A DNA stretch of 64,000 nucleotides. Origin: Catonia carolina (taxonomy: Eukaryota; Arthropoda; Insecta; Hemiptera; Achilidae). This document shows positions 53,705 to 64,000 of the stretch, in pieces. A model generated the notes under the pieces. It was not told the DNA's origin, ran no database searches, and saw nothing but the letters and a program-made list of their open reading frames with translations. The position numbers were made by a program, and so were the translations under genes. The DNA is taken from contig JAQMRL010000008.1 in NCBI GenBank assembly GCA_035578175.1, forward strand, positions 60,568,541 through 60,632,540. Reading direction: 5' to 3'. Position 1 is the first letter of the stretch, and every line of letters starts with the position of its first letter.

Positions 53705-55652
53705 TGTAACATCTGTTTCCAGATTGTTACGTTTTTATTTTGTTTGGTTTTTAGCGTTCGCTTGTTGTTTTTTTTGGTTGCCGATAATTCATAATTACTG
53801 TGGCGACGTTAATTAACTCACCATCCGGTGGTGCGATCTACCGCTTTTCCTTCTAACTAGCGTCTGCCATCTCATCACGAGCTACTCCATTTGCAAGTCA
53901 TGACACTCAACGTTGAATTTTCATTGTGTACTGTTCGTTCGTAATGTAGTAAAATTTTATTACGTTTTTTTAAAATTTGTAACTTTTGGAAAAGTTAATT
54001 CTACTTGCCCATAAAACATGGTAAGTTAATTTGATTTTATTTTAGCATTCCGAAAGCTGGAAATTTTTCACAAGTTGCATAAATTTATATCTTATACTAA
54101 CGAATCTATGTTGCAGTTGTTCTTGCAATTTTATAACTACTAAATTCGATTTTGGTTAATGTAAAACTAAATTGTGACTTATGATAAATTTATTATAAAC
54201 GATATAACGTTTTGTAATTTGGTAAATTGTATTCAACTTCGAAATGTAATAGCTTATTTTAATTGTTTTGTTTTTTTTTTAAAAACTTCCTTATTGTTTA
54301 TTAATTGCAACTCGTATTAAGTTTCTACTTTTAAATTCAGATCTTTGTAATATTTTACTGTTCATTTAAATTGCATAATTTATGCGTTTGTACTTTTGCT
54401 TGCGATCGACGATTATTTTACTTAATATTAACACTGGCTCGATCTTTTGTCTAGGGTCCAATCCGGGGACGGTAATAGCCGTTCAGTGTATCATACCATT
54501 TCAATATTCACTACATGGGGTTCGACTCCCGAGAAGGACGAATGTTCACTTCGTCAACATCCTTTAACTAACGTTCAATGTTTCCTGAAATTTTCTGTTA
54601 TGGAGTTACATGAAGTCCAATCTGGATGAAAATTTCATCTGTAAATCTTCAATTAGTTATCGCATACGTCAGTAATACTGCGAAATAAGTGTTAACTACT
54701 ATCGGGTATGTCTTGTTATTTTATTATGATGAGAGGAGCTCATCCATCTAACTTAAAGTGTTTTAAAGAGGTAACCGATACATTTTTTTTTGGGGAGAAG
54801 ATCATGCCACAACTAAGATCCATCTTGTTAATTTCTTGTTTTGAACAGGGAATTTAGTGCATTTAAAGTGACCTGCTTGGACTATTTTCCTACTAAACCT
54901 TTTGCAAAACATAATGCAATCAGGAACATTGATTAATAAAAATTTAACTAATTCATTCCATAATAATTTTTCTTAATAATTATTATTCTTTTATTTACAT
55001 TTTATTAAAAAGGTTGAATTTAATTTTAAGTATTTCTAAAATTTAAAATTCTACAAGGTTTAAAATTTAACTTCTGTTTTATCAATTATTGTATTTGTGA
55101 AACAAATTTATAGTACAACCTAGAATGTTTCTACATATTTGCACATTCATATATATATATATATATATACAAAAAATATTTTTATAACTTATGGAATTTA
55201 AGGTAATAATAATAATATATTTTGAATAGGAAGCTGCTAGCATGCTAAGCTTGAAAATAAAAGTTTAATTCAAAAATATTTTGGCCACTTCGATTTTCAG
55301 TATCATTTAATGAGTATATCTTTAAATATTTTATTTTTTTACTTGATATTAACAATAATTTACCTCAGGAAGTACTATTTTTGGATCTGATATTATATTA
55401 GATTTTTTCAGCTATTTAAGACTGGGTAACCTTGTATTAATTTTTGATGTTTACACCATATATTTATTGTTATAAATTAAATTATTTTACTACATACATT
55501 TTCTAGATTTATTTCATTTGTGCAACGATTTACCTGAGTGTTTTTTTTTTTTTGGCTTCCTTGAATATTTTTTTTTTATCTTTTGTTAACACCCTAGCCG
55601 ACCTATCGCTTTGTTTGCCGTATGTGTTCCCGGCAGCGATAGGGGTGTTACA
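53705..55652 (+). mobile_element. L-family LTR-like element, copy L2 (1948 bp), TSD AGAC
   Basis: Starts TGTAACATCTG and ends AGGGGTGTTACA, with perfect 4-bp TSD AGAC (53701-53704 and 55653-55656). The 5' hairpin is GTAACATCTG / CAGATTGTTAC; the 3' hairpin combines AACACCC / GGGTGTT and CTATCGCT / AGCGATAG. Donor ATG-GTAAGT at 54021 and acceptor TTGTCTAG ending 54454 correspond to those of L1. An (AT)n tract lies at 55149-55169. No coding region recognised. Confidence 0.75.
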
Positions 55653-55656
55653 AGAC

Positions 55657-56759
55657 ACTCGTTTGTTGTCAGTCATTTGCCAGTTGTAGGTCCGTAGTAA
55701 TTTGATTACGCATGTTTAGTAAAGTTTGTCGTTCACTAGTCTCTGTTCAGTTATAATAAGTGATTATAATAATCTGTACTTGTTATTAAATGTGTTGTTT
55801 TTCACACCTGTACTTCATATTGTTTATTTATTTATTTTTTCCGTATCCTTGAGATTCCCTAAAAGCAATAACAAATTTGAGCTAAATTAAAATTAATTTG
55901 AACCTTACCTAAGATTGGCTTTAAAATGGAAAATCAAAATAAACTAACTAGATTTTTCAAGTAACCTCAGACAAAATTATTGTGCACCTGTCACAATAAA
56001 TAATGCTCAGATTCCGTTCAGTAATGACATCTCTACAGACAGCTGACGTGGAGTACAAGTATTACAAAACACGACAGGCTTTAAACTTGATTTTATTCAC
56101 CCAAATAATTGTTGGACAGACGCTCAAAATTTTCTCTTAATAAAAAAATAACATATGAATACCTAAAGGAAGTAAGCCCAGTTTGAATTTACCGAATACA
56201 ACTTGTCTGCTGAACAGTCACAAATAAAACGCTTTTAGGCAATACAGAACAAAATAATGTGAACAATAACAAAGTGTCTCTACTACGTCATCGACAGCAA
56301 TCTACACAACGACATTATTTTGCCATATGTCACACGTATAGAAAAATACCTAAAAAAAATTTATTCACATTAAATTTCAAATTCACACTAATCCGTACGT
56401 ATTCATCAGACGTAATTGCAACACACTCAGGCAATCTGAGGAGAAGACTCAAGAGCCGATTTTTTTTATTTTACCTCTGACCTTTTTTATTAAGCGCCGA
56501 CTTCCAAGACATCTTCTCCAAAATAACAGCGCGGATCCTGCAGCAATGTCAGCACCAACAAGTTTATACAAGAATCAATTTTACAATGTCTTTAAATTTT
56601 CTATTGTTATTTTTAAATTACAGATTTAAGTAAACAAACATATATTAAATATAAGTAGATAAATAGAAATATCGGTTATACAAAATATTATTGTCTTCTT
56701 CTTCTCTTCACAGCATAAGCAATCTACTCTCTACCGGTATCAAAATATTTTATTTTTTA
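55657..56759. other. Unannotated AT-rich stretch
   Basis: No recognised domain. A 73-codon frame at 56259-56480 is unrecognised. Confidence 0.5.
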
Positions 56760-57125
56760 TCAATATTTATGTTTTAGCGTCGTAGAATTCTCCCAAGTTT
56801 ATTTTTTCCTTGAAGATAAATCCCAGAATCCGTTTTAGAATTTTATCTACCGTGATTATTTGAAGATGCTCCATCCATTTATTACAACAATAACAGATTC
56901 TCCATTTATACTTCCTTTATACAATTTTTTCCTTAAATCACAATTTCTAATTCTGTCCTTCATCGTACAACTCTTGAGTCTTGACCCTTTGTAGAAAATG
57001 CAACTCTATAGCAAGGTTCCAATTTCTGTTTTCTTTTCCCTGTAAGAGCCCAAGTTTCGCAGTCACTCAAAAGAGTCGAAATTGACATTACCTTATAAAG
57101 TCTCATCAAAGTATGTTCATGAACT
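56760..57125 (-). pseudogene. RTE-like LINE reverse-transcriptase C-terminal fragment
   Basis: The minus strand reads LMRLYKVMSISTLLSDCETW, then ALTGKRKQKLE; after a frameshift, MKDRIRNCDLRKKLYK; and in another frame WMEHLQIITVDKILKR. Together these follow the usual order YK.M..PTLLYGSE.WTL, then D.IRN..IR..L, then W..H..R of RTE-type LINEs. Multiple stops and frame changes are present. It is a dead fragment. Confidence 0.6.
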
Positions 57126-58589
57126 CAGTCCTCAGTATAGTCGTCAACGTTCCATTTATATTCTCTGGAAACGATGTATTGTTTGTAAACATCAAGCTCT
57201 TCGTCAAAATAAATTGGAAACTCAAATAATTAAATGTTAAGATCTCCTCAATAAGGTGATATTAATCAAAATTTTGGATCTTACAGAGTCCCTTCCAACA
57301 AAAGCCATTACTTTAGATTTTGTGCTAGATATACACAGGTTTTACGAACTGCATAGATTTTGGGAAAAAATAGTTCTTTGAAGCTTGTATTCTGATTTGT
57401 CTATAAAAACTTGAACGTCAGCAAATAAAATGGTATTAAGGAAGAGACAAGAATTGTATCAAAAGTGGATTGATAAATATGCAAGTAAATTTTCCATTCT
57501 CTTAGAAGTACTAAAATTTTAAAATCTTAGAGTACTAAAATTTTTGTAACAATGCAATTATGGTTCATGGAAAAAGGTTAAAAAAACTGTAGATGTTGAT
57601 GTAAGATGATGAGGAGGTAAGATGTTGAGGATGAGGAGGAGTGGTGGAAGGTACACGATAGATGTATGTTCCATCAAAAGTTTGAGAGACACTTTATCAA
57701 AACCGCTTTAAAGACACTCTCTTTACCATTCTCGACATAACTTCACCACTAACATTGGAATGCATGCATTTCTCGTTTTTTCATACTCTTCGGACTATAT
57801 ACCGTAATAGTGAAATTGCTTTTTTGTGTTTTATTATGATTTATTCGTTGTAGCTAACGTTTGTGAGGCCTTGTCACGTCTTTCTTTTGACGCGGCTCTC
57901 TTTTTGATTTACAGTACTGAGACAGATATGTAATAGATTACCGGCTTAGTCCGATGGAAATGAAAATATCCCTCTGCCTTTCTGTTTTTTCTCTTCTTGA
58001 TCCTATCGTTATATTCAGACAACATCTCGTGGGAGGGAACTGTAGGGGAAGACACTATATCTATATATCCCCTGTTTTACCTGTATATATATGTTATTTC
58101 TACCCCTAACCTCTTTCACATCCTATTCTTATCTTCTTCCTTCGTATTGCTCCCTTCTTAACTTTTCCTCGTATACAGGAGAACGTGCGGCTAGGTGATG
58201 TGATAAACGCACACATACACAACAAGAAAGAAGACCAAAAGGATGACATTTTCTCCACTTACTCGATGCGTACCGTGCGATGTGAACTGAATTATTCCTT
58301 TTACGAATTACTAATAAAAAGAACCGTTGTATACTAAGTATTTCCTTCTACATTTCCTGTTACAAAAACCTCAGAAATACTTTCTTATTTACTTGGAAAT
58401 AAAAATCAATGTAAGTAAAAGGTGAATGAACATCCCCGAAACAGTACTGAAAATCTATCCGAGTACGAACAAGATAAAAATGTTATAACTTACAAATTGA
58501 AAAATTACATTCTTATTCAATATAGAAAATAAAAAATCAACGGGCCTTAGTTAGGGCTATTAACCTCTAAACCAATCCCAAAAATGTTA
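57126..58589. other. Unannotated stretch
   Basis: Contains a GATGAGGAGG purine patch (57600-57650). No supported gene. Confidence 0.5.
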
Positions 58590-59040
58590 ATAACCGTACT
58601 TTTTTTAAATGGTTGAATTTTTTCCTCGTATAGGGCGTAATTTTAGGCAATGTAAAGTAACTTTTGACATTTACATAGAACTCTTTGCATTCCATACTCT
58701 CAGCTTCCTTCGGGTATGTTGGAACTGGCTCTTCAGGAGCAGATAAATAACTTAAGCATGCATTCCTTAAACATGTAGTAAATGCAAGCTAAAGTTTCAT
58801 TAAAGTAACAAGGATTAAACTGATTACTCCATCTGATTTTAGAACTACGGTCGTAAGCCGTAGAGCTCTCCACTTCAGTTGAGTACAGCATATGCTTGAA
58901 ATATCCAAAGCCACCACTTGGAAGACGCACCACGGAATTTAAACCGCGTCTACCATCTGTGCTAGAAGCATTCGCTAGTTTTGATCGCTCCAAATTTGTT
59001 TTGATGAAGAAGAACGAGTCCTGTTGATTTCTATTTTTTA
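58590..59040 (-). pseudogene. Possible host-like coding remnant, two adjacent frames
   Basis: One minus-strand frame contains TDGRRGLNSVVRLPSGGFGY, then FKHMLYSTEVESSTAYD and FNPCYFNETLACIYYMFKEC, ending at 58733. The next 140 bp continue in a different frame as LSAPEEPVPTYPKEAESMEC. The patch is clearly less AT-rich than its surroundings and both readings have a natural amino-acid mix. A one-base shift or a small intron could join them. No family is recognised. It could be a decayed exon, a transposon fragment, or chance. Confidence 0.25.
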
Positions 59041-59342
59041 TAAACAATTATTCAACTTATAAATGGCTTGTGATACGTTAATTGATCGTTTAGATGTTTG
59101 TGTGAAGAAAACCGAGAAAAATTGACTGATACAGTTTGGGAGCCTCTAAAAATACAAAATAAAAAATTATCAATATGGTTAAAATGCTATATTTTTATTA
59201 TGTTAAAATTTTGACATCACTTTTCTCGTTTCTATATGTTACTGTAGATCAGTAGTTCTCAACCTCTTTTTGGTCACAGCACACTATCCTTTGTAGAGAG
59301 TTCGTGCGGTACACTAACGTACGAGTTAGAAAGAAAGAGTAT

Positions 59343-59987
59343 TGTCGCCGACCGGGGCCGACGACACGTGGCAAAACCTTGCTAGTGAGTTTGGTGGCTC
59401 TGAAACGGGCCGTTTAATTGTGTTGGTGGCCCTAAAAAGGGCCGGATGTGTGTTGTGGTTGGCCCTGAAAAGGGCCGTTGTTGGTGGTCGGAAGCGGTGA
59501 GCCGGCGTGTTTGAAGCGGAGCCCGAAGAGTGACGGCTCAGCGACCGGGTTCAGGCCTAGCCTTCCCTCAGCAGCAGTTGGGTCCCCACTGCAGCGTGAC
59601 AGTGGTGACCCCCAGAGCCCCACAGTGTTGGGTCGTCGTAGGCCGTCGGCCGATAGCGCTGCTGAGGCGGTTCTCTCCGGGTCGGCGAAGGCTGACCGGT
59701 GCGGGAATGTGCTTCCGCCACCGGTAGCGTAGACCAGGGATGGTCCGTCCGGTCTCGGCTGGACTCTTCTTCTTCGGTCGGGAGCTCTTCTTCCTTGTTC
59801 TTCTCCGGTTGAGAGTTGATTGGAGAGTGTCCCTTGTGGACCAGCGCGGCCGCTGAAATACCTCTCCAGCGAGTCCACTTCATGGTGGAGGGGAAGCAAT
59901 GGCTACTGGGCCCCAGTAACGCTCCGCGCGGCTGACAGGTTCTGGGACCGTCTGCAGGCGCTGATATTGGTGGGGCAGTCGGCGACA
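59343..59987 (-). mobile_element. H-family solo-LTR-like element (copy R), TSD GTAT
   Basis: Ends TGTCGCCGACC and AGTCGGCGACA, with perfect 4-bp TSD GTAT (59339-59342 and 59988-59991). Read on the minus strand it begins TGTCGCCGACTGCCCC, aligning with copies Q and P. It is very GC-rich relative to its surroundings. Three histone-type stem-loops lie in the last 150 bp of the element orientation. Open frames of 108 and 155 codons on the minus strand (59557-59883, 59432-59899) overlap each other, are R/P/S-rich and have no counterpart in P or Q, so they are not called as genes. Confidence 0.75.
59396..59476 (-). promoter_or_regulatory. Three tandem histone-type stem-loops
   Basis: Minus strand, in order: GGCCCT-TTTC-AGGGCC (59476-59461) followed by AACCA; GGCCCT-TTTT-AGGGCC (59443-59428) followed by ACCAA; GGCCCG-TTTC-AGAGCC (59411-59396) followed by ACCAA. 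The first two have perfect 6-bp stems. Stem, loop and ACCA flank match the animal histone mRNA 3' processing signal bound by SLBP. No histone coding sequence is nearby. Confidence 0.7.
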
Positions 59988-60444
59988 GTATCCAATAATC
60001 ACAATGGAAGAAGTTAATACCCTGTTACATATTTCAACCATCTACTTGTGAGAGCTGGGCTTTTCAACACAAACATAAAAAACAAGAAGCGCAAGAGACT
60101 TCTCTCAGTTGAATAGGAAATGCATGTGTGTTTGTCTTCAATTCCACCCCGAATTGAACTTTTATGTAAGAAGCAACAAGCTCAAGTTTCTCATTAATAA
60201 CTCTAACTAATATTTTGTTATAAGGCGCAAGCCAATAAATTCTCTACAAAATAAGTTTAAGTTCTTGAATATTATTCTCTTGTTCTTTTTTCGAAAATAA
60301 ATATTGAGTGAAATTAATTACTTGAGTGAGATTAATTTACTTTTATGACAAATACCACAGTCTCAGAAGTTTTGCGGCACACCCAGCTAATCCGTGGCGT
60401 ATTAGTGTGCCGCGGACCATCCGTTGAGGACCACTGCTGTAGAT

Positions 60445-60917
60445 GATATTAGATGTCTATGGTTATTTTAACTTTGTAGTGTAGTTTATAAAGTTTACAG
60501 TGCTTTGTCGATAAATGTAACACAATTAAGAGTTGTAATTGAAATTACACTGACCAAACGAAAATTCTTGTATAAATACCAAGTAAATTACATTAATGAA
60601 TTTAAATTACGTAAAACACCTTTACTACGGTTCTTTAATTATATTATAATTGTATACAAATAATTTTTTTACAAGTCTGCCGCATTACAATCTGTTCACA
60701 TGAAATAGAAAAATCAGTAATTTTGATAGGTGTAAATTAACATGATTACAATTTCATCTGTTAATGAAATTGAAATTAGTAATAATGAATATTTGATAAA
60801 TGCAATGATGATTTTGAAGTATACCAGTTAGAAAAAAAAGATATCTGTAATAATGCTCATTAAAACCTATAACCTAAATCGAAAACAATATGTATTTTCA
60901 GTCTTGAAAACACTGTA
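60445..60917. other. AT-rich stretch, nothing recognised
   Basis: No ORF or repeat supported. Confidence 0.5.
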
Positions 60918-61545
60918 TCAATGTTGGTTAGTAGATTCAGAGCCAGGTAGTTTAAATGATGGTTGAGTTTCTACATATTTACGGCTGAATTTTGATATAG
61001 TTTGTTTCACAGTGTCCATATTACGATCGGAATAGATATAGATGTTTTTGATGTGCCACGGAATTTGCAGGGCCTGCCGCAAGAATTTTGACTGAAAACG
61101 TTCGAATATGTTTATGTTTGAAGTGCTGGATGTACCCCACAATTGAAGCTCATATGTCCACATGAGTTTTAAAAAGGATTTATATAAAATAATTTTTGAA
61201 TCGTTTGACAAAGGTGAGTATTTACGAATTAACCAGTGTAGCTTACGCACTGTCAGCTCAAGGTGTTTTTTTTTTAATTATTATGTGACATTTCCATGAG
61301 AGGCGACGATCTAAATAAAATATAGTCCCAAGTATTTTATTGTTGTGTTGTGTGGTAGTGCAATGTTGTTTAACGTTACTAGTGGGCAGTCATTTTTCCG
61401 TAGTGTAAATGTGTTGTGTTTTGATTTGTTTTCGTTAACTTTTATTCTCCACTTTATTAACCATTTCTCAGAAGATGTAAGGAATTATTGTAAGAATTGT
61501 AACGCAATTTTTTGGGTCTTCGTGGATAGCAAAAATTAATACATT
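60918..61545 (-). pseudogene. Jockey-type LINE reverse-transcriptase C-terminal fragment
   Basis: Minus-strand order: WLIKWRIKVNENKSKHNTFT, CPLVTLNNIALPHN, a frameshift near 61285, LDRRLSWKCHI, ELTVRKLHWLIRKYSPLSND, LQLWGTSSTSNINIFERFQS and KFLRQALQIPWH. It ends PGSESTNQH. This is the jockey thumb/C-terminal region and the best-preserved LINE fragment in the window. One frameshift and 5' truncation make it inactive. Confidence 0.8.
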
Positions 61546-62203
61546 GTTGTTAACAATTTAACAATATTAAAACGCCGTTATAACGTAGTATTTTAAATGA
61601 ATAGTACTATCTTATCTGTAATAAATTTTCTATAATTCCATTTTATTTAAATAACTTTTTTATTACAGTACTACTGCAACATAAAATATTACATTTTATT
61701 ACAATTCCAACAGGATGTCAAATGTAAACAAACAACTCTAAAAACAGTAAAACTATTAAAATTGAACGCTTTAATGAAACATAGTTATAAAATTTTAAGT
61801 GCTTTTAGTTTTTCTCTTACAAAATGTTCAGCAGCTATTCTTATTTGTGTCATTGCTGATTCAATAGAGTACACGTTTTAGTACTAGACTTATATTACAT
61901 TATTCATATGATCTGCAACAAGATTTTAAACGCGTTATACTATTTTCTATTTACTTTCCCGCTTACGTTACAAATTTATCTGTAAAATGAAATATTTGTG
62001 AAGGATCAAATTCTTTTTATTATAATAATTTGTAATTCAAAATACGGTACCATTGTATAATAAAGTTGTCTGATACTTTTGGATTTAGTTGTATTATTAC
62101 AAAAATAAAGATAAAGTTACAATCCCTACTTTACAATCCAATCCCCAATCACTTCCATACACTAGGCTAAAACTTGCGAGCTATGGACAATAATTTTCTT
62201 TAA
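61546..62203. other. AT-rich stretch, nothing recognised
   Basis: No supported gene or repeat. Confidence 0.5.
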
Positions 62204-62391
62204 AGGTGCGGTTTCGTTTGTGCGATCGTCGCATGCGATTACTGCATGCGCCACTGCCATTACTCATCAAATGGATTTGTTAAGAAGTGTTTCCGTTTAT
62301 GCGTCCGACGCATGAGATCGCATTCGTCGGCTGCATCGACTGCTTAGGGAACCAGTCACCTGCAGCAGTCGCATGCGTCTGGAAGTTGAAA

Positions 62392-62451
62392 ATGAGTTTT
62401 TCCAAAGTTGATGTCGGAAAACTCATTGTGTTAGCTGCAGAAAAACTATAA
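62392..62451 (+). pseudogene. MADF-like protein start, 19 codons (sister copy)
   Basis: Same reading as at 44240-44299 (MSFSKVDVGKLIVLAAEKL then TAA). Confidence 0.4.
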
Positions 62452-62491
62452 CTATTTGATCCTTCAACTTGCTTTCATCGTCTAATAGATA

Positions 62492-63220
62492 CAGTGAACT
62501 CCCGCTAATCCAAAATAATTGGAGTCAGCCGATTTCGAATAAGCCGCGTTTTTTAAATAACAAGAAAAAGGTTTTTTATTGCAAAAAATATTACTGTGTC
62601 TTAAGAACTTTTATTCGTACGATTTAATTGTCAAATATTTTCAGTACAATTTAATTATTTTTTCGAAAAGTCAAAAAAATTGTTTGGTTTTTATTTTCCA
62701 TTTGTTTTCTTACCGAAATATCCCGCCATTTAACTAAAAGTACACCATTGGGCGTCGCTTCGATGGTTATGACCACGCGTTTACGTTTACATGACATTCT
62801 TAAAATCGTTTTACTTCCACTACCAGCACGTAACATTAATTAGCCACAAAACAAAATGAAAACTACATTAAGGCCAAGACACTACCGTATCCATTAACCT
62901 ACAATACAGGACTAATTGACTGTTTGCAGCAAAGGTGGTGTAGCCAAAATAAACAGTAGGCCTAGTAGTAGGCTACCGCTCCAAGGAAAATACTCATGTT
63001 ATCGGTAAAAATCCTGGCTGTAGGGCTGAAAGTCATGTAGGCATACTTTACGTGCTATAATTTACAGTTCAGTTTGCTGAAACAGTATTTTGGTTCAGAA
63101 ATACAATTTACAGTATTTATTATTTATTGTTTTTATTAAAGTTATTTGTAGAAAAATTACATTTAAAATACTGAGTATGTTTTTACGTTTCGGATAACCC
63201 GGGTTTCGGTTAACCTGGAC
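62492..63220. mobile_element. Pogo-like MITE, right end deleted
   Basis: Starts CAGTGAACTCCCGCTAATCC after TA and continues as in the 52.6-kb copy to CGGTTAACCTGGAC, where it is cut off before its terminal CAGT complement. Confidence 0.75.
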
Positions 63221-63355
63221 GTGCAGTTGGATCGAACGTTCCACTGCACAAATAAAACTACCCGACCTATGCGTCAGTCGCATGCAGTAATCGCATGCCA
63301 CGATCGCACAAACGAAACCGCACCTTCAGTAGTAATTACTTGTAACTAGCCCTAA

Positions 63356-64000
63356 CTACCGGGTGATTCATTTAAAAGTAGCCCGCCGCTCGAGTAATTT
63401 TCATATGCTGTATTGGCAGCACTGATCACGATGTGATGAAGCTTGGTTTCATTTGTCTGGCCATGTAAATCCACAGAACACTAGATATTGGTCAGTTGAA
63501 AATCCTCATGTGTTACATGAATCTCCACTACATGACGAAAAAATTGGTTTATGGTGTGCGATTTCTGGACATCGTATTGTAGGGCCCATATTTTTTCATG
63601 AAACTGTAAATAGCGATGTGTACGTCAGAATTTTTAATGAATTTCATGAACAGTTAACCGACGATGAACGCGAGTACAATTTTTTCCAGCAAGATGGTGC
63701 AACATGTCACACGTCTCGCCAGTCCCTATCTCATATCAATCAGGTTTTTCCCATGCGAGTTGTTAGTACAGATTTGTGGCCTCCTCGTTCACCCGATTTT
63801 AGTATGTGCGATTTTTTTCTATGGGGTTATTTAAAACGAACTGTTTACCAAACAAACCCCCGCAGTATACATGAGCTAAAGAATAACATCGTGGCAGCCA
63901 TTCAACCTATAGACGTTTCCGTATTGCGTCGTGTGTGCATTAAAATAACATTGAACGAGCGCAAAAATGTGTAAGCGTTCAAGGACGCCACTTTCAGTAT
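63356..64000 (+). mobile_element. Mariner-family element, 5' part, cut by window end
   Basis: Starts ACCGGGTGATTCATTTAAAA after CTA. Only about 75 bp separate the end from the first catalytic residue of the transposase, so the N-terminal coding part has been deleted. The right end lies beyond the window. Confidence 0.65.
63435..63974 (+). pseudogene. Mariner-family transposase, catalytic domain only
   Basis: The frame opens DEAWFHLSGHVNPQNTRYW (first aspartate at 63435), then GLWCAISGHRIVGPIFFHE. The second aspartate is in FQQDGATCHTSR, and the third in WPPRSPDFSMCDFFLWG, with 38 residues between the D of QQDGA and the D of MCDFF. This spacing is longer than classical mariner DD34D and points to a different IS630-Tc1-mariner lineage. 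It ends ITLNERKNV at 63974. The catalytic frame has no internal stop, but the DNA-binding half is missing. Confidence 0.8.

Larger units (their letters stand above)
59250..60436. mobile_element. hAT element (1187 bp), TSD CTGTAGAT, hosting an H-family LTR
   Basis: Left end CAGTAGTTCTCAACC; complement of the right end CAGTGGTCCTCAACGG; perfect 8-bp TSD CTGTAGAT (59242-59249 and 60437-60444). Without the nested LTR (645 bp plus TSD) it is about 540 bp, with GGTCACAGCACACT and a complementary AGTGTGCCGCGGACC near the ends. No transposase. Confidence 0.85.
62204..63325. mobile_element. Harbinger sister copy (1122 bp)
   Basis: TIR AGGTGCGGTTTCGTTTGTGC at both ends (the second as complement). Flanks are TAA and TCA, so the 3-bp TSD is imperfect. 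It carries the same MADF-like stub (62392-62451) and the same pogo-like insertion start (62492) as the 44-kb copy, but lacks the L element and the hAT. A deletion removes the pogo right end together with adjacent Harbinger sequence at about 63220. Confidence 0.8.

Noticed and set aside
59432..59899. 155-codon and overlapping 108-codon minus-strand ORFs in the GC-rich block
   Set aside because: They lie inside the H-family LTR, overlap each other in different frames, are R/P/S-rich as expected from GC-rich DNA, and have no counterpart in LTR copies P and Q.
1..64000. Genuine tRNA genes at the many A/B-box sequences
   Set aside because: No cloverleaf with anticodon and acceptor stem could be drawn; all have SINE bodies or tails and occur in multiple similar copies.
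1..64000. CRISPR arrays, bacterial operons or prophage
   Set aside because: No regularly spaced repeats with unique spacers; intron, SINE and retrotransposon content is eukaryotic.

Overview
This window looks like gene-poor, AT-rich DNA from an arthropod, most likely an insect. The evidence is jockey-type LINE remnants, BEL/Pao, Tc1/mariner, PIF/Harbinger, hAT and pogo-like elements, tRNA-derived SINEs with A/B boxes, eukaryotic splice signals, and no operons or bacterial genes. The species is not identified. No intact host gene was recognised; one possible coding remnant lies near 58.6-59.0 kb. Almost everything that can be named is a mobile element, a broken copy of one, or a dispersed repeat.

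Layout. 0-5.5 kb: a tRNA-SINE, a Tc1 remnant, a 400-bp dispersed repeat (called E here), a jockey fragment, and a 4-bp-TSD solo-LTR-like element (family H) split by a PIF/Harbinger-like element. 7.77-9.31 kb: a DNA element with long terminal inverted repeats (TIRs) and a 74-aa ORF of unknown family. 13.7-15.2 kb: a Harbinger-like element carrying a SINE and a second H-family LTR. 17.7-18.2 kb: a 197-bp-arm palindrome with a hammerhead-ribozyme motif in each arm. 21.7-27.6 kb: a LINE-like repeat carrying two related cut-and-paste elements; the first encodes an apparently intact two-exon, 756-aa transposase-like protein. 27.8-28.7 kb: a rearranged mariner. 29.1-29.4 kb: a second palindrome with degenerate hammerhead motifs. 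30.7-31.1 kb: a paralog of the LINE-like repeat that preserves the empty sites of both elements. 36.4-38.2 kb and 53.7-55.7 kb: two roughly 1.9-kb LTR-like elements (family L) with perfect 4-bp TSDs.

44.05-53.52 kb is a nested stack. A Harbinger copy with a perfect TTA TSD carries a third L-family element (TSD CTAT), which carries a BEL/Pao retrotransposon (TSD TTGTT, 237-bp LTRs). The same Harbinger copy also holds a hAT MITE (TSD GTCTAATA) and a pogo-like MITE (TSD TA). A short sister copy at 62.2-63.3 kb has the pogo-like MITE but neither the L element nor the hAT, so it gives an internal empty-site control. 59.25-60.44 kb is a hAT element (8-bp TSD) with a third H-family LTR inside it. 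The window ends in a truncated mariner-family element.

Most unusual points: (1) the two related transposon families with 4-bp TSDs and different subterminal repeat sequences; (2) H-family LTRs carrying histone-mRNA-type stem-loops, three in tandem in one copy; (3) hammerhead motifs inside two palindromic elements; (4) the L-family LTRs with conserved terminal hairpins and a conserved splice donor/acceptor pair. All family assignments come from motif recognition by eye; no searches were run.
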